Positions 34,337 to 46,833 of a stretch of DNA of 64,000 nt are shown here, one piece after another. Source of the DNA: Cerioporus squamosus (taxonomy: Eukaryota; Basidiomycota; Agaricomycetes; Polyporales; Polyporaceae); the NCBI GenBank assembly GCA_022592435.1, contig JABYQS010000017.1, forward strand, positions 186,001 through 250,000, given 5' to 3'. The notes below the pieces were generated by a model, which worked only from the letters and a program-made list of their open reading frames with translations, was not told the origin of the DNA and searched no databases. Within the stretch, counting starts at the first letter, position 1, and each line of letters begins with the position of its first letter. A program made the translations under genes and the position numbers.

Positions 34337-35544
34337 ATGCTCCCGGAAACAATCGACTACTGTAGAGTTTCGACCGATGCGGTGCAGGCCCCAGCGGGGT
34401 GTGACCTGTAACCGCCCGCAGTCGCCGGAGCGGAGCGGAGGCGCCCAAAATTTGCCTGATTTGGCCTGCTAACCGCCCGAAAACCGAGCCAAAACGCGAA
34501 AATGGGGGCCCCAAAGGGGCCGTGACCTGTGACCTACAGCACGATGCGGTGCGGCGGAGGTCCCTGTGACCTGTGACGCGCCGCATCGGTCGAAACTCTA
34601 CAGTACGTCGACGTTGATGCCCCTCCTTCTCGTCCAAGCAGCGCACTCAGTGGCGGCTCCTCGTATGTCAGCAACGACAGTTACGTGGATTCCTCTGATG
34701 TAGATTTCGAGTACATCCGCCCTCGGGTGCGCGCCAGCACCATCCGACGCCACAACTCACAATGTCTTCTCTGTGGGGCGGAGCACGACCTGGAGGTGTA
34801 CCGGGTCATTTACCAGCACGGCGCGGCTCTCGAGGTGAGTGTCAAGGATAAGGATATCTCTCGTTCTGCATCGCTCAACATATGGTCTCTATAGCACGCC
34901 CGTTGGCTTGAGAGGCTAGGCTTGATCGACGAGGACTTCGATGAGCATGAGGCGGATAGTTTCTCTAACTTCATGACGCGTCAGTACTGCTCTCGTACGC
35001 GTACTGTGGACAACTCGGGGCTGACTGGTAATTTTTGGAGGCAGTGTGTAAACCCCACAGAGATGCATACGACGAGGATGTTTGGCGGTGGCTGCCTTCG
35101 GCGGACTTTCGACGTCAAATGCCCGCCCACCCAGTGCGAGGCGAAGCCACCAATGCGGAACAGGTACGTGCGGCGCGGTGACTCGAAAGATGCGTACCTA
35201 ATTGATGTCGCTGTATTATAGAACAACGGAGGTGCCAGTTCCACTCCTGCGGAAGCCCGGACATCCTCGTCGGTGAGACTCTCATGTACGCTATAAGCTG
35301 TAGGGTACTGACTGTGCGGCTATGATGTTCGACGGCGCAGAGCGTCATTTGGTTCGATCTTCTCGTTTTCCTGCCCCAGCATATGCCGGGGTTGTCGGAA
35401 ATAGCTCCAGGTGGGGCCGACGATCTCATGTTGCTCAGGCGAACTGCTGACGAGCCTCGATTCACAGGCAAACCACGCGTTATCGCCAACTACAAACGCC
35501 TCGAGCTGAACCCATACCTCGTGTTCGTGTCCGCACTCCCATGA
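34337..35544 (+). pseudogene. HNH-like zinc-knuckle protein, member G (type I), exon 1 split by a MITE
   Basis: The apparent original start, ATG 34337 (MLPETID), is followed after 21 nt by the MITE (34360-34603). Past the element the same frame continues as VDVDAPPSRPSSALSGGSS, like the leader of member A, then STIRRHNSQCLLCG. Exon 1 ends at 34834, exon 2 (34895-34979, 85 nt) has HARWLERLGLIDEDFDEH, and exon 3 (35045-35163) opens after the phase-1 Leu intron with LCKPHRDAYDEDVWRWLP. The last exons give VIWFDLLVFLPQHMPGL and LELNPYLVFVSALP to TGA 35542-35544. Everything after the MITE is open, but the MITE brings in-frame stops and no good downstream ATG precedes the knuckle. Probably a recently killed gene. 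Confidence 0.75.
34360..34603. mobile_element. MITE, 244 bp, TA target-site duplication
   Basis: Terminal inverted repeats begin CTGTAGAGTTTCGACCG and match over 25 of 26 bases between 34360-34385 and 34578-34603. TA lies on both sides (34358-34359 and 34604-34605). There is no coding capacity. The interior is GC-rich with repeats of GTGACCTGT. TA duplication and TIR layout fit a Tc1/mariner-type non-autonomous element. No other copy was seen in the window. Confidence 0.88.
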
Positions 35545-35862
35545 TCGGCGCGGTCTACTATCCGCCGCCTGACGCTGCACTCAAAGACATCGAGAAGGAA
35601 TGTCTGGCCATACGAGCAGCTTGGAACAGTCGCGTTCAGTGAACACGTTTTGAGAATGGTAGTTTATTGACACGAACATGTCGGTGTCTGAGGCCAAATG
35701 TTTATGTGCAGCTCGGAAACGGAGAGAGGAATGTTCCAGCTTGCCACGCCTCTTCCGTTCCGTACGGTTGTAACCGGCCTTCATGCTTTGCGGATAGAGA
35801 TATTATAGAAAGAACAGTACATAAATAATACAACAGTGGATGAATACAGAAAGCGTCCGACT

Positions 35863-37443
<1,581 letters not shown>

Positions 37444-38157
37444 ACTTCGGGTTGTGGTTCTTACTGTTGTATTCTATTCTTGTACTCTCTATTTATCCTA
37501 CATACCAGTCTAGTCTCCACCTTCATCGCCGCGATCGTGTGTCTTGGGTTGGCCTCGACGTACATGCACGGTACAAATGCCTGCGAGCACGGCCGCTCAG
37601 AAGCTCCAGAGCATATCCAACATCGACGCCCCGAAAAGCGCGCGGACGTCCGCCCAACATCCGCCACGACATGACCCTCCCGGTCCCCCGTCCTTGAGGG
37701 TACAGTGAATATCGATATTGTCCCCCGAGCTGGGTTCCGCCTGGGCCGACTGTCTTGCGGCGTCGAACATTCACGTTGATCGAGCATGGGACGACACCGG
37801 GTAAAGTCACTATGTTGCGCAAGCCAGAATACCGGGAAGCAGACGAGCACAGTGCAAGCACAGATGATACTGGAGATCGTGAGGCAAGTACCGAGGAGGA
37901 TCGGCGCGAGAGGCAGAGTATGTATACCTCACTGCTGGCTTGAAGAAGCTCTTGAAGAGAGCGACATTGACATGAATCCCCGAATCTGAGGATAACCGCT
38001 ATCAGCCACCTATAACGCGGTAAATTAAAGTTCAACAAACCGAAGCCCCGCCTGGAGCCGTGCCACCACCAGGCCACCATCCCCATCTCTCCCTTTTCTT
38101 CTCCTCGTCCCTAGCCTGTCCCTCGTTTCCTACCCCCACGCTCCTTCTACGACCTGC
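37444..38157. other. Intergenic, no gene recognised
   Basis: 3' region of H2B copy 1 and upstream of a small unknown gene. Short frames only. Confidence 0.5.
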
Positions 38158-38592
38158 ATGGCGACTCTGACCCGCATTCGGCCCTCCTTCCAAGTCGAGG
38201 ACACCCTCGAGTCCGAGGTCGACGCCCGCCGTCCGTTACATCTCGACATACCGACACCGTTCCCCCGGGTAGCCTACTCAACGACGAGAGCGCAGGAGGA
38301 GCAGGTGGATGGCGTGTCTGTGCGTGTGGAAGCAGATGGGAGTGCGGTGGGCGGTGCGGACGCGTCGGCTGTCGCTGAGAGCTCGCGTGAGCAGGAGGCG
38401 AGTGCTGACTCGGTGAGTTGTCAGTCTCTGTTAAGGTTCCTTGCATCGGTGCTCGTTGGGAATGGCGAGAGAGAGGGTGTACACGTCGAGGCCACATCGT
38501 GCTCGCTGTTTAGGCGGTGCAACAGTCGCGAAGTGCAGCAGATGATTGCATCCGACCTTGATACATCCTTGGAGTTCTCGTTCGCGGTATAG
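38158..38592 (+). CDS. Small hypothetical protein
   Basis: ATG at 38158 follows a pyrimidine-rich stretch typical of a transcribed leader, and opens MATLTRIRPSFQVEDTLESE. An intron (GTGAGTTG..GTTTAG, about 38413-38513) joins a short last exon, AVQQSREVQQMIASDLDTSL, to a stop at 38590-38592. A degenerate copy of this last exon follows directly (about 38593-38650), a local tandem repeat. It could be a truncated or decayed gene; the Ser/Glu-rich leader resembles but does not prove kinship with the HNH-like family. No domain is recognised. Confidence 0.35.
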   Translation: MATLTRIRPSFQVEDTLESEVDARRPLHLDIPTPFPRVAYSTTRAQEEQVDGVSVRVEADGSAVGGADASAVAESSREQEASADSVSCQSLLRFLASVLVGNGEREGVHVEATSCSLFRRCNSREVQQMIASDLDTSLEFSFAV

Positions 38593-39232
38593 GCGGCCTA
38601 ACAGTGGCGAAGTGCAGAAGATGATCGCATCCGTCTCTTCACTGTGCAGGTTATCGTAAGGCTCTTCATTCTACGTTCTATCGCAGACCCACGGAAGCTG
38701 CATACTTGGCGTCCATGATGTGCTCGAAGACTACCAGTCCGTCTAGAGCAGCGAGGGTATCCTCTCGCTGTCTTGTATGCGACTACGCGCCTTCATGGAC
38801 GTCGAATAATGGTCATCTCTGGGAAGGCACACTCAGGGAGCTTCTTTTATGACAGGTAGTTTGCTTGTCTTCGGTGACAGGCATGCTGTTCTGCCTCTGA
38901 TGTGGAAGGTGCATGGTATGGCGGTATGGCTGGACTCTCCCGTTGACCGATTACATACATGCTCTTGCGACGCGGAGATGTCAACTGCCGGTCATCTTCA
39001 CCCCAATTTACGTGGATGAAGAGCTCCGCGCAGGCGCCGCAGTATACGGTGTCTGGTTTCCATCTATGACCCTTACGTTGGGCCGTACTCTGAGCTGCGC
39101 GCTGACCAACAACCCTAGGACGAACTCACATCATCCATTATAAGTGTTCAAAAGTCATGCCTCACGACCCTCAACGACCTCCTCTCAACCTCGTCCAACT
39201 GGCGACCCATCATCCCTGACCGCCGACATTCC
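38593..39232. other. Intergenic, no gene recognised
   Basis: Begins with the imperfect repeat of the last exon of the preceding small gene, then no coding signal. Confidence 0.45.
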
Positions 39233-42200
39233 ATGCCCTCTCCCCGAACGCCGCTCAACCTCTCCGTGCCGCCCTCATTCACTACTCTCTCCCTTTCGCC
39301 AGCGGCTGCGGCGACCCCCCTGCAGACCCTCGTCCTGAACCTGCGTGCACAGGAGCCTGAGAATATGTCGGAGTGCTACACGTCTGACCTCGGGGACGAG
39401 CCTTCACTCGTTCGCGAGCTGCAGGCGCGGGTGGAACGTCTCGCAAGCACCCGGCTCACCTCTCACGACGCATCCATCGCCCGATCTTTGGTCGCCCTCG
39501 TGGCCCAGTTCAGCAGGCTCGCGGAGCTGCACCCGGCACCCGTGCGACCTGCCGCGCCGCCACGAACGATGTCTTGGGGTACCAGCCCAGCTGAAGCGTC
39601 GTCTTCTCTAGGTGGCGATTCGCTCGTCCACCTGCAGCGACAACTGAGTGACTTACAACTGGAACGTGTAGCGCGAGGCGCCCAGGAGGGTTCCTCGCGT
39701 CCGCCAGTACAGGCGGTCGAGACCGCGCTGCTCTGGACCCGTGTTGACCAGGAGTTTGACCGTATCCTGTCGTTGTGCTCTGAGGAGCAGCCTTCCAGCG
39801 CGGAGCTGGCAACGTTCCCGGAGAGCGAGGCGGACTACCTGCCGCCCGAGTACGAGGCGGGCGAGTACAAGGACCCGTTTGCTTCGGACGCCGACCTGCC
39901 GGTGTACGAGGCAGGCGGGTACACAGGCCTCGCGGAGAAGGGCGGCGAGTCATCATCCGCAGCGCGCGACAGGGAGAGGGAGTCGTCTGGGGGGATAAGC
40001 GAGAAGATGCGAATGGATTTGGAGGCGGTCGCACTCGCGATCGACCGGTTGTACGCCGTCGCGCCGCAGCTGCACGACCAGCGCGTTGAGCTGAAGAAGA
40101 GCAAGCGCGAGCAGATGGAGCGGGCTCGGCTCGCGGGGCCCTCCAGGGAGAAGGCGCGGGAGAAGGTGAAGGTGCGCCCGGGGAAGGAGCGTGCACAAGA
40201 CGACGAGGAGCTGGCGAAGATGGTCGAGCTCATCGGGAAGGCGAGCGAGCGGAAGCTCGTGGACCAGGCTGTCGTCCTGAATGGCGGCATGGAGGCGAAG
40301 CTGGCGCAGGCGAGGCAGCGCGATCAGGAGAAGGTGCGTCCGTTGACAGCCTCTCGCGTTCGCAGACTTACTGACTGCTCTGTGCTAGCACGAAGCGTTC
40401 GTGACGCGTCTGGCGCGCCATTCGGATGCAGGACGGCTGCATGCGCAGGATGCTGTCCTGCCCAAGAAGCGCACGAAGAATCCAGACGCGATGCTTTCCT
40501 TGCCCGAGTTCATCCGCGAGGGCGTGCCAGATGGCATGCAGCTCAAGATGCAGATGGAGGACCCGAAGGCGTTGCTGAGCCTGCCGGACTTCATACGCGA
40601 GCCCGTGCCCGAGCGGTTGCAGGGGCCGCCGTCGGCGTCACTCAGCCGGAAGAAGTCGTTCAAGGGTCTGAGGAGCAGGAGTATGTCGGCGCCGCCGTTG
40701 GCGTGGCTGTTGTCGTCATCTTCGACGTCCAGGTCGGGGTCGCCCAGCATTCCCGAGACGCCGGAAGAGAAGGACAAGGAGAAGGAGAAGAAGGAGAAGG
40801 AGCCGAGAAGGATGAGGCTGAGCAGGTCGAAGAGGCCAGGTTCCTCGAGTGGGATCGTGCCCTCGTCATCATGGCAAGGTCAGTAGCCTGCATCATCCCT
40901 TCGACGTGAAGCTCATCTGAGATGATAGGGACCGCTGGCCTCGACGTGCACTATGTTGCCGAATACCACGAGACGCTACAGCATGTGCTGGTCTTCCTGA
41001 GCGTCCAGGGCATGATCCCAGGCGCGAACCTGGAAGCGGAGGTAGTCCCTGTGTCAGACTCTTCCTCAGCCGATGAGCGGAGCCGCCTCATGCTGAAGTG
41101 TGGCGCGTCGACGTCTCCTCTGCTCGCCCTCCCTGCACCTGTCTCGCCAGGCGTCAAAGACGTGAAAGTGACCGGGCAGTACTACGAGGTCAAGCTCCCC
41201 GTCACCGCCGCGCCTGCATCCCCCCTCGACGGCCCCCCAGCGCTCCTCGACGCCACACAGTTGTCCTCCTTATCCCCAACCTCCTTCGTCTGCGCGTCCT
41301 GCTCGCTGCCGCTCGTCCAGGCGTCCAGATTGCACGAGTACCGCGATCTTCCCTCGGAGCACTGGGCGGAGCTCGTCGATGCGTGGATGTGCCACGCCGA
41401 CCAGCGGCTGCACGAGCATGTGAAGAAGCACTCGGCGCAGGGGTTCTGGCCGCAGGAGGGCGAGGCACTCGTTGGGGGAAGTTATGTTCTGTTCGAGGCG
41501 TCTGCGACTGTGCAGAGCAACCTTTGGCCGGCAAATGACGATGACCACAAGGTGAGTGCCGTCACTGTTACTCTCTATCTAATGAGCGACCCCCGTACCA
41601 TCGCCATGTGCGTTGTTTCGAATCCGCGCCCACTTACAGCGGGCGACACCATCTCTATTCCGTGCGGCACTCAGAGTGAATGGACGAAAAGAAGGTCGAC
41701 GCTGGCTTTTCTACCAGCGGCCGTTTGTCACGTCAGCGGATGCGCGCTGCGGTGCCCTCGAGAGCCCTCGCAGGTTCTGGGGAGGTGCGTAGTGTCGTGC
41801 CTGTTGGCGTGGCTGCGGCAGGAATGCGATTCCTTTGGCTGATACAAAACGTCCGAGATCGATGGGATGCGCTTGCGTCCCTGCTGCTTGCTCAACAACT
41901 CTCGTGTGGTTAAGAACACTGTCGCGGGAGCTACATGCGAGGGCACAATCCTTTTCATTTTGCTGATACCGCTTTTCCTGCTCACTTCACCTGTCTCTAG
42001 CTAGAGAACGATGGCTGACGATCGTCTTGAGTAGCATGACGATGGGTGGCGACGCACCCGCTGTATTTGCGGTGCCATTATCGGCCGTTGTCAGGAGCGG
42101 CCTTCCCAGGATGGCGCGGGCCCCATGGTCTATCGCCTCGCAAAGTACGCGGTGCGGCCTATGAGCGGCACGTCCGAGTGAGTCCTCCGTCAGTTTCCTT

Positions 42201-42769
42201 GTTCTTTGACCGATTAGTTGACGCTTGCTTAGACCGTCACGCTTGCCGCTTACCGCGTTCATCGCGGAAGACATGAACGAGTTTGTTCATGCGCATGCGA
42301 CGTACCGCTTTGTCATCTTCGATGAAGAGGAAGAGCGACCTCGCATCCTGGTATGTTGTTCAGTATTCCGAGCTTGAGCTCTTGGTTCTGAACGGAATCT
42401 TTCAGGTGTGGCTCTTCAAACCGAGCATGCGACTCTCATACATCGTCCCAATGCAGTACGTGCTATCCAAGAGTGCTTCTATCCGGGCGGCGAAGGTGCT
42501 CTTCAAGATTCTCGACACGGCCTCGGCATATTCAGACCTGGACGGGTACGAGCTCATCGTGTACACGTTCGTTCCCATGTGTCCGATACTAACGGGCTCT
42601 TCTCAGGGTCCTGAAGCGATACCCCGGCTTTCCACAAGCGGAACACCTCTACTATCCCCGGGGCATCTGCCGCCGGCTTGGAGCGCTCCTCAAGGAAAGC
42701 AATACGGCATACCCAGAGAACATGCGCACAATGACCGGCCTCGACGTAGGCTGGCTCCAGCGCGCATAA
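39233..42769 (+). CDS. HECT-like E2-binding E3 ligase (UBE3D-type) with long N-terminal extension
   Basis: The C-terminal half matches the HECT-like ubiquitin-conjugating-enzyme-binding family. It has YVAEYHETLQHVLVFLSVQG, QYYEVKLPV, a Cys pair SFVCASCSLPL, DLPSEHWAELVDAWMCHADQ, GSYVLFEAS, a second Cys pair TRCICGAIIGRC, LAKYAVRPMS, ILVWLFKPSMRLSY, RAAKVLFKIL, then LKRYPGFPQAEHLYYPRG to TAA 42767-42769. Upstream, a frame from ATG 39233 runs through introns 40334-40388 and about 40879-40928 straight into it in phase. That part is low-complexity with charged coiled coil, LPEFIREGVP/LPDFIREPVP repeats and a Lys/Glu tract. It may therefore be one fused gene, or two genes with a spurious join. Exons between 41550 and 42035 are not well resolved. 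Confidence 0.7.
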
Positions 42770-43880
42770 CGACGATATCTCCCCACCATTTCCCACCTCG
42801 CATACGACGTCGATCATTTACAGGCATCTTCGTGTACATATCTCGCAGTCTGGCGCGGGTTTAGACCGGTTCGTCCCTGCGCGCTGTTTGTTGTATCTTC
42901 TTGTGTGAACATACCGTTGTACATGTGTTGATCTCAAATACTTACCACAGCTGGGCTCTTAGTCCGTAGAATAGGTTCATATGTTAGAGCGCGGTGCTGG
43001 CGCCTCATCCTTGTCATTTAGCATGCGCGAGGAGACCCGCATCCGATGGTCGATTCGCGAAGTTGTAATAAGCATCGTGTTGTCTTTGCATGTCCGCGGG
43101 TCTCGGGCACGGTCTCTCGCTGCGCCTGTGCGACCCCCTGGGATTATCCGGCGACAGAACGGGACTTCTGCGGCATGCCCTGGTCCCTGGACATGACAAC
43201 CAACGTGTACGTCGCAAAGCCGCCCGATGTCATTGGTTTTTACTGACAATTCGTTGACATTCATCGTAAATGACATGCCTTTTGATAGGAGATCGCAAGC
43301 GTCGTCAAGTGAATGTCCGTTTCACGACGGCGATCCGACCGGTCCTTGTGTGAAGTCGGGACATGCAGCAACATCCCCTGCGGGCGGGCGTTTCACCCTG
43401 CTATCTCTGCGTGAACTCGTTCCAGGTAAGCTGTCATTGCCTGTCAACCATTCAGTGCACAAGAAAAGCTCGAGGTGCGCCGGCTGAATCATCAATTGCA
43501 AAGGCCGGATGTCGACTCACGGTGGCTATAGAGGGATTGTCGATAGCTACAAGGATACATAGTTCCCAAACTGGTTCCGCCGCCGCTTCCAGGAGTGATG
43601 TTACTCTCACGTAGCGGGCGAGCCTCAGGGGGGAGGTCGGCAAGTGATACAGCCGTGGTAACACCATTCCTCGGATTCCACGAGGGCACGTTCGCGTGAT
43701 GTCGCTTCGGAGGCTTCTTTCTGGAGCTCTGCGCGACTGGTGATCTCACCCCTTCCGTCGCTCACGCATGTCTGTCATTGCACATTAGCCATACTGCGAT
43801 CGGAGTCGCTGCTGGTATAAAGCCAAGTAGTTTCCCGTGAGTTCCCCCGTCCAGTTCGCCGTGACATTCCCTGATCGACG
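42770..43880. other. Intergenic, about 1.1 kb, no gene recognised
   Basis: Upstream of P450 copy 2. Short frames only, none with motifs. Confidence 0.5.
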
Positions 43881-46266
43881 ATGTTGGCACTCCTTGCTCA
43901 GGCTGCGCTTATCTGCGGGACGAGCTGGTTGCTTTGGAAGGTTGTGCGGCAGTATGTCGTCAAGAGCACTCTCGACAACCTGCCCGGACCGCCCAGTCCG
44001 TCCTTCCTGTATGGTGAGTGGTGCTTGCAACTTTCGGAAATAACCTACCCAATCCTCACGGCCGTCAATATGTAGGAAATCTGAAGCAGCTGTATGACAA
44101 GAATGGCTGGGCATTTCACAAGGACCTAGGCGAGAAGTACGGACCAGCTGTCCTATTACATGGCAAATTCGGGGTATGGCACACTATCGCTACATGGGCT
44201 ATGCTCTTGGCGCAGTGCTAATCGGCTCGTTTCGCGTCCAGCGCAAGCTGCTGTATGTTTTCGACCCAAAGGCAATGCACACTATTGCTGTCAAGGAGCA
44301 GTACATCTATGATGAGGCGCAGTGGTGGCTCAGGTGCGTCCGGACAGTATGGGAATCAACCGCTGACGACTAAACGCTGTGACAGGATGAACCATGCTAC
44401 GCTCGGCCCCGGACTTCTTGCAACGACCGGTAAGCTCCATCCCTATAACTCCCTCCTTTTCACGTATAACTCCAGTACCACAGGCGATGAGCACCGCCGT
44501 CAGCGCAAGCTCCTGAATCCCGCTTTCAATATCAACCATATGCGAGAGATGATACCCATCTTCTACGAGGTAACGCACAAGGTTAGCTTTCCTCTGACAT
44601 TGCGTTACTCGACGGACGCTGATGTTATCCTTCAGTTGCGGCAGGCAATCGAGAACAGCGTCTCGCATGGCGCGGCGGAGGTCAACATGGTCAACTGGAT
44701 GGGCCGTACAGCACTTGAACTCATGGGACAAGCGGGCCTAGGGTACTCCTTTGATCCGCTAGTCGAAGAGAGCCAGGATTCGTACGGCTCTGCGCTGAAG
44801 TTGTTCATGTGAGTAATGCAATCTTGCCGTAGATATTTGTATCCTGACCCGCACGCAGCCCCGCTCTGTACGCGCTCTCTGGGTACCTGCAATTCTACAA
44901 CTACCTTGAAGCAATGATTCCTGCGCCTCTGAGAAGGAAGGTGGCGGAATGGCTGCCGCATGAGAACTTCCAGAAGTTCCGTAAGATTGTGGACACCATG
45001 CATAATCAATCCGTGCACATCTACCGCGAGAAACGCGCTGCACTCGAGCGAGGCGACGAGGCGCTGAAGCAACAGCTCGGAGAGGGCAAGGACCTCATGT
45101 CAGTTTTGTGTGAGTCCTTTACTGACATAGCGCAACGACGTCGATGCTGAGCTTCTTACAGTACGAGCAAACATGGCTGCTGACGCAGAGGACCGACTTC
45201 CTGAGGACCAGCTCATTGGACAGATGTCGTAAGCTCAATATCCATCTGGGCTGAGTCGGTAGACCAAGATGCTTCCACCAGGACACTCACGATCGCTGCA
45301 ATGGACACAACCTCGAACGCACTATCGATCACTTTGTACCTCCTAGCAAAGCATCCCGAAGCACAAGCCAAGCTCCGGCAAGAGATTATGGACGCGCAGG
45401 CTGGCGGAAAGGACCTCGGATACGATGACCTGATCTCTTTGCCGTACCTGGACGCCGTGTGCCGTGAGACGCTACGTCTGTGAGTACTTCGACATTACCG
45501 TTTTGTCGCATACGCCTGAGTTGACCGATTTGTATGTCCTCAGACATGCGCCTGCTCCGTTCAGGTTCCGGGAGTGAGTGTGAGAACCAGAAGAGTTCAG
45601 GAGGATGTTTCTGACTACCATTCCCTTCCCACAGGACGCGGGAGGCTGTCGTACTTCCCCTGTCGGAGCCCGTTCGCGGACGGGACGGAAAGATGATCAC
45701 TGAGATCCCTCTGCCGAAGGACACGACGGTTTTGGTTGGAGTCATCTCGTCGAACACCAACAAGGCGCTATGGGGAGAGGATGCATATGAATGGAAACCC
45801 GAGCGCTGGCTTTCCCCGCTTCCTGAGGCAGTCGCAGAAGCCAAGATTCCTGGTGTCTACTCAAACCTGTTCGTCTTGCCCACTGGTCCCCTCGGCGATC
45901 TTTAACTGACACGCACGGACAGGATGACATTCTGGGGCGGTGGTCGCGCTTGCATGTAAGTGATACGCTGTTTGAGGTGGATCTACATCCGTGTCTGACA
46001 AATGGCTGACCGTCCACGTAGTGGCTTCAAATTCTCGCAACTGGAGATGAGTACGTCGTAACCCCTTTGTGCTCGCTGTCTACCCGTCCGTTCCTCTGAC
46101 GTACACCGCTTACACAGAGGTCGTCTTGTCGGTGCTGCTCTCGACGTTCAAGTTCGAGCTCACGGAGAAGCCTGTTCACTGGAACCTCGCTGGAGTGGTG
46201 TACCCTACCGCCGGAACAGATCCAAGGCCGGCACTTCCCATGAAGATCTCGCTTGTCAAGGGGTAA
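43881..46266 (+). CDS. Cytochrome P450 monooxygenase (copy 2)
   Basis: Microsomal haem monooxygenase. ATG at 43881 gives the anchor MLALLAQAALICGTSWLLWK and hinge LPGPPSPSFLYG. Exon 1 ends at 44013, and exon 2 (from 44076) starts NLKQLYDKNGWAFHKDLGEK. Later blocks: AVKEQYIYDEAQWWLR, GDEHRRQRKLLNPAFNINHM, TALELMGQAGLGYSFDPLVE, IAAMDTTSNALSITLYLL (I-helix), LDAVCRETLRL (ExxR), FRFRE, YEWKPERWLSPLPEAV, FWGGGRACI joined to GFKFSQLE (haem Cys). TAA at 46264-46266. About a dozen short introns, placed as in copy 1 at 11.8-14.2 kb. No break was found. The CYP family and substrate cannot be named. Confidence 0.9.
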
Positions 46267-46833
46267 TAGCGTTCCACCGAGCTGTTCACGGACTCGATCA
46301 TGTAGCGGGAATCAGTACATGATTAGTGTCGCACTGCAGAGTCATAAGTAGGCATTTATCACTAATGGTCACGGACTGCTCCTGTACGCGTGCAAACAGC
46401 ATTGACACTGAACTTTGAACTTGAAGGCTCCAAGGGGTCTTCGAGCATATGTATAACAACGAAGTTGCGTTCGAAAGCGACATTGTCTTAGAGAGAGGAA
46501 CAGATAGAGACAGAGAGAAACCGCTACAGCTAGCAAAGTGGTGACGGCAGACACAGGATGGGATGGATGGTATATACGTACGCTAATGTGCCGAGAAACG
46601 AATAAGATACTGGGTAGCTAGTGACCAAACATTGTTCGGTGCTTCTACATCGACCCCATGAGATACCGTAGCCCGAAGCCCGAAGCCCGACGCCCATCGC
46701 CCCTCCCACATTACCTACAGCCCGACCCGACCCGTGCCAGTTTTACCACCAAAGATAACCTTATATCTCAGAGCCAAACAAGATACCACCCATCTTCATG
46801 CGCGCCGTTCCATGCCATTCCTTCCTTCATGGA
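46267..46833. other. Intergenic between convergent genes
   Basis: Lies between the 3' ends of P450 copy 2 (plus) and the RRM gene (minus). Contains a small direct repeat of CCCGAAG near 46670-46690. No gene. Confidence 0.5.
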
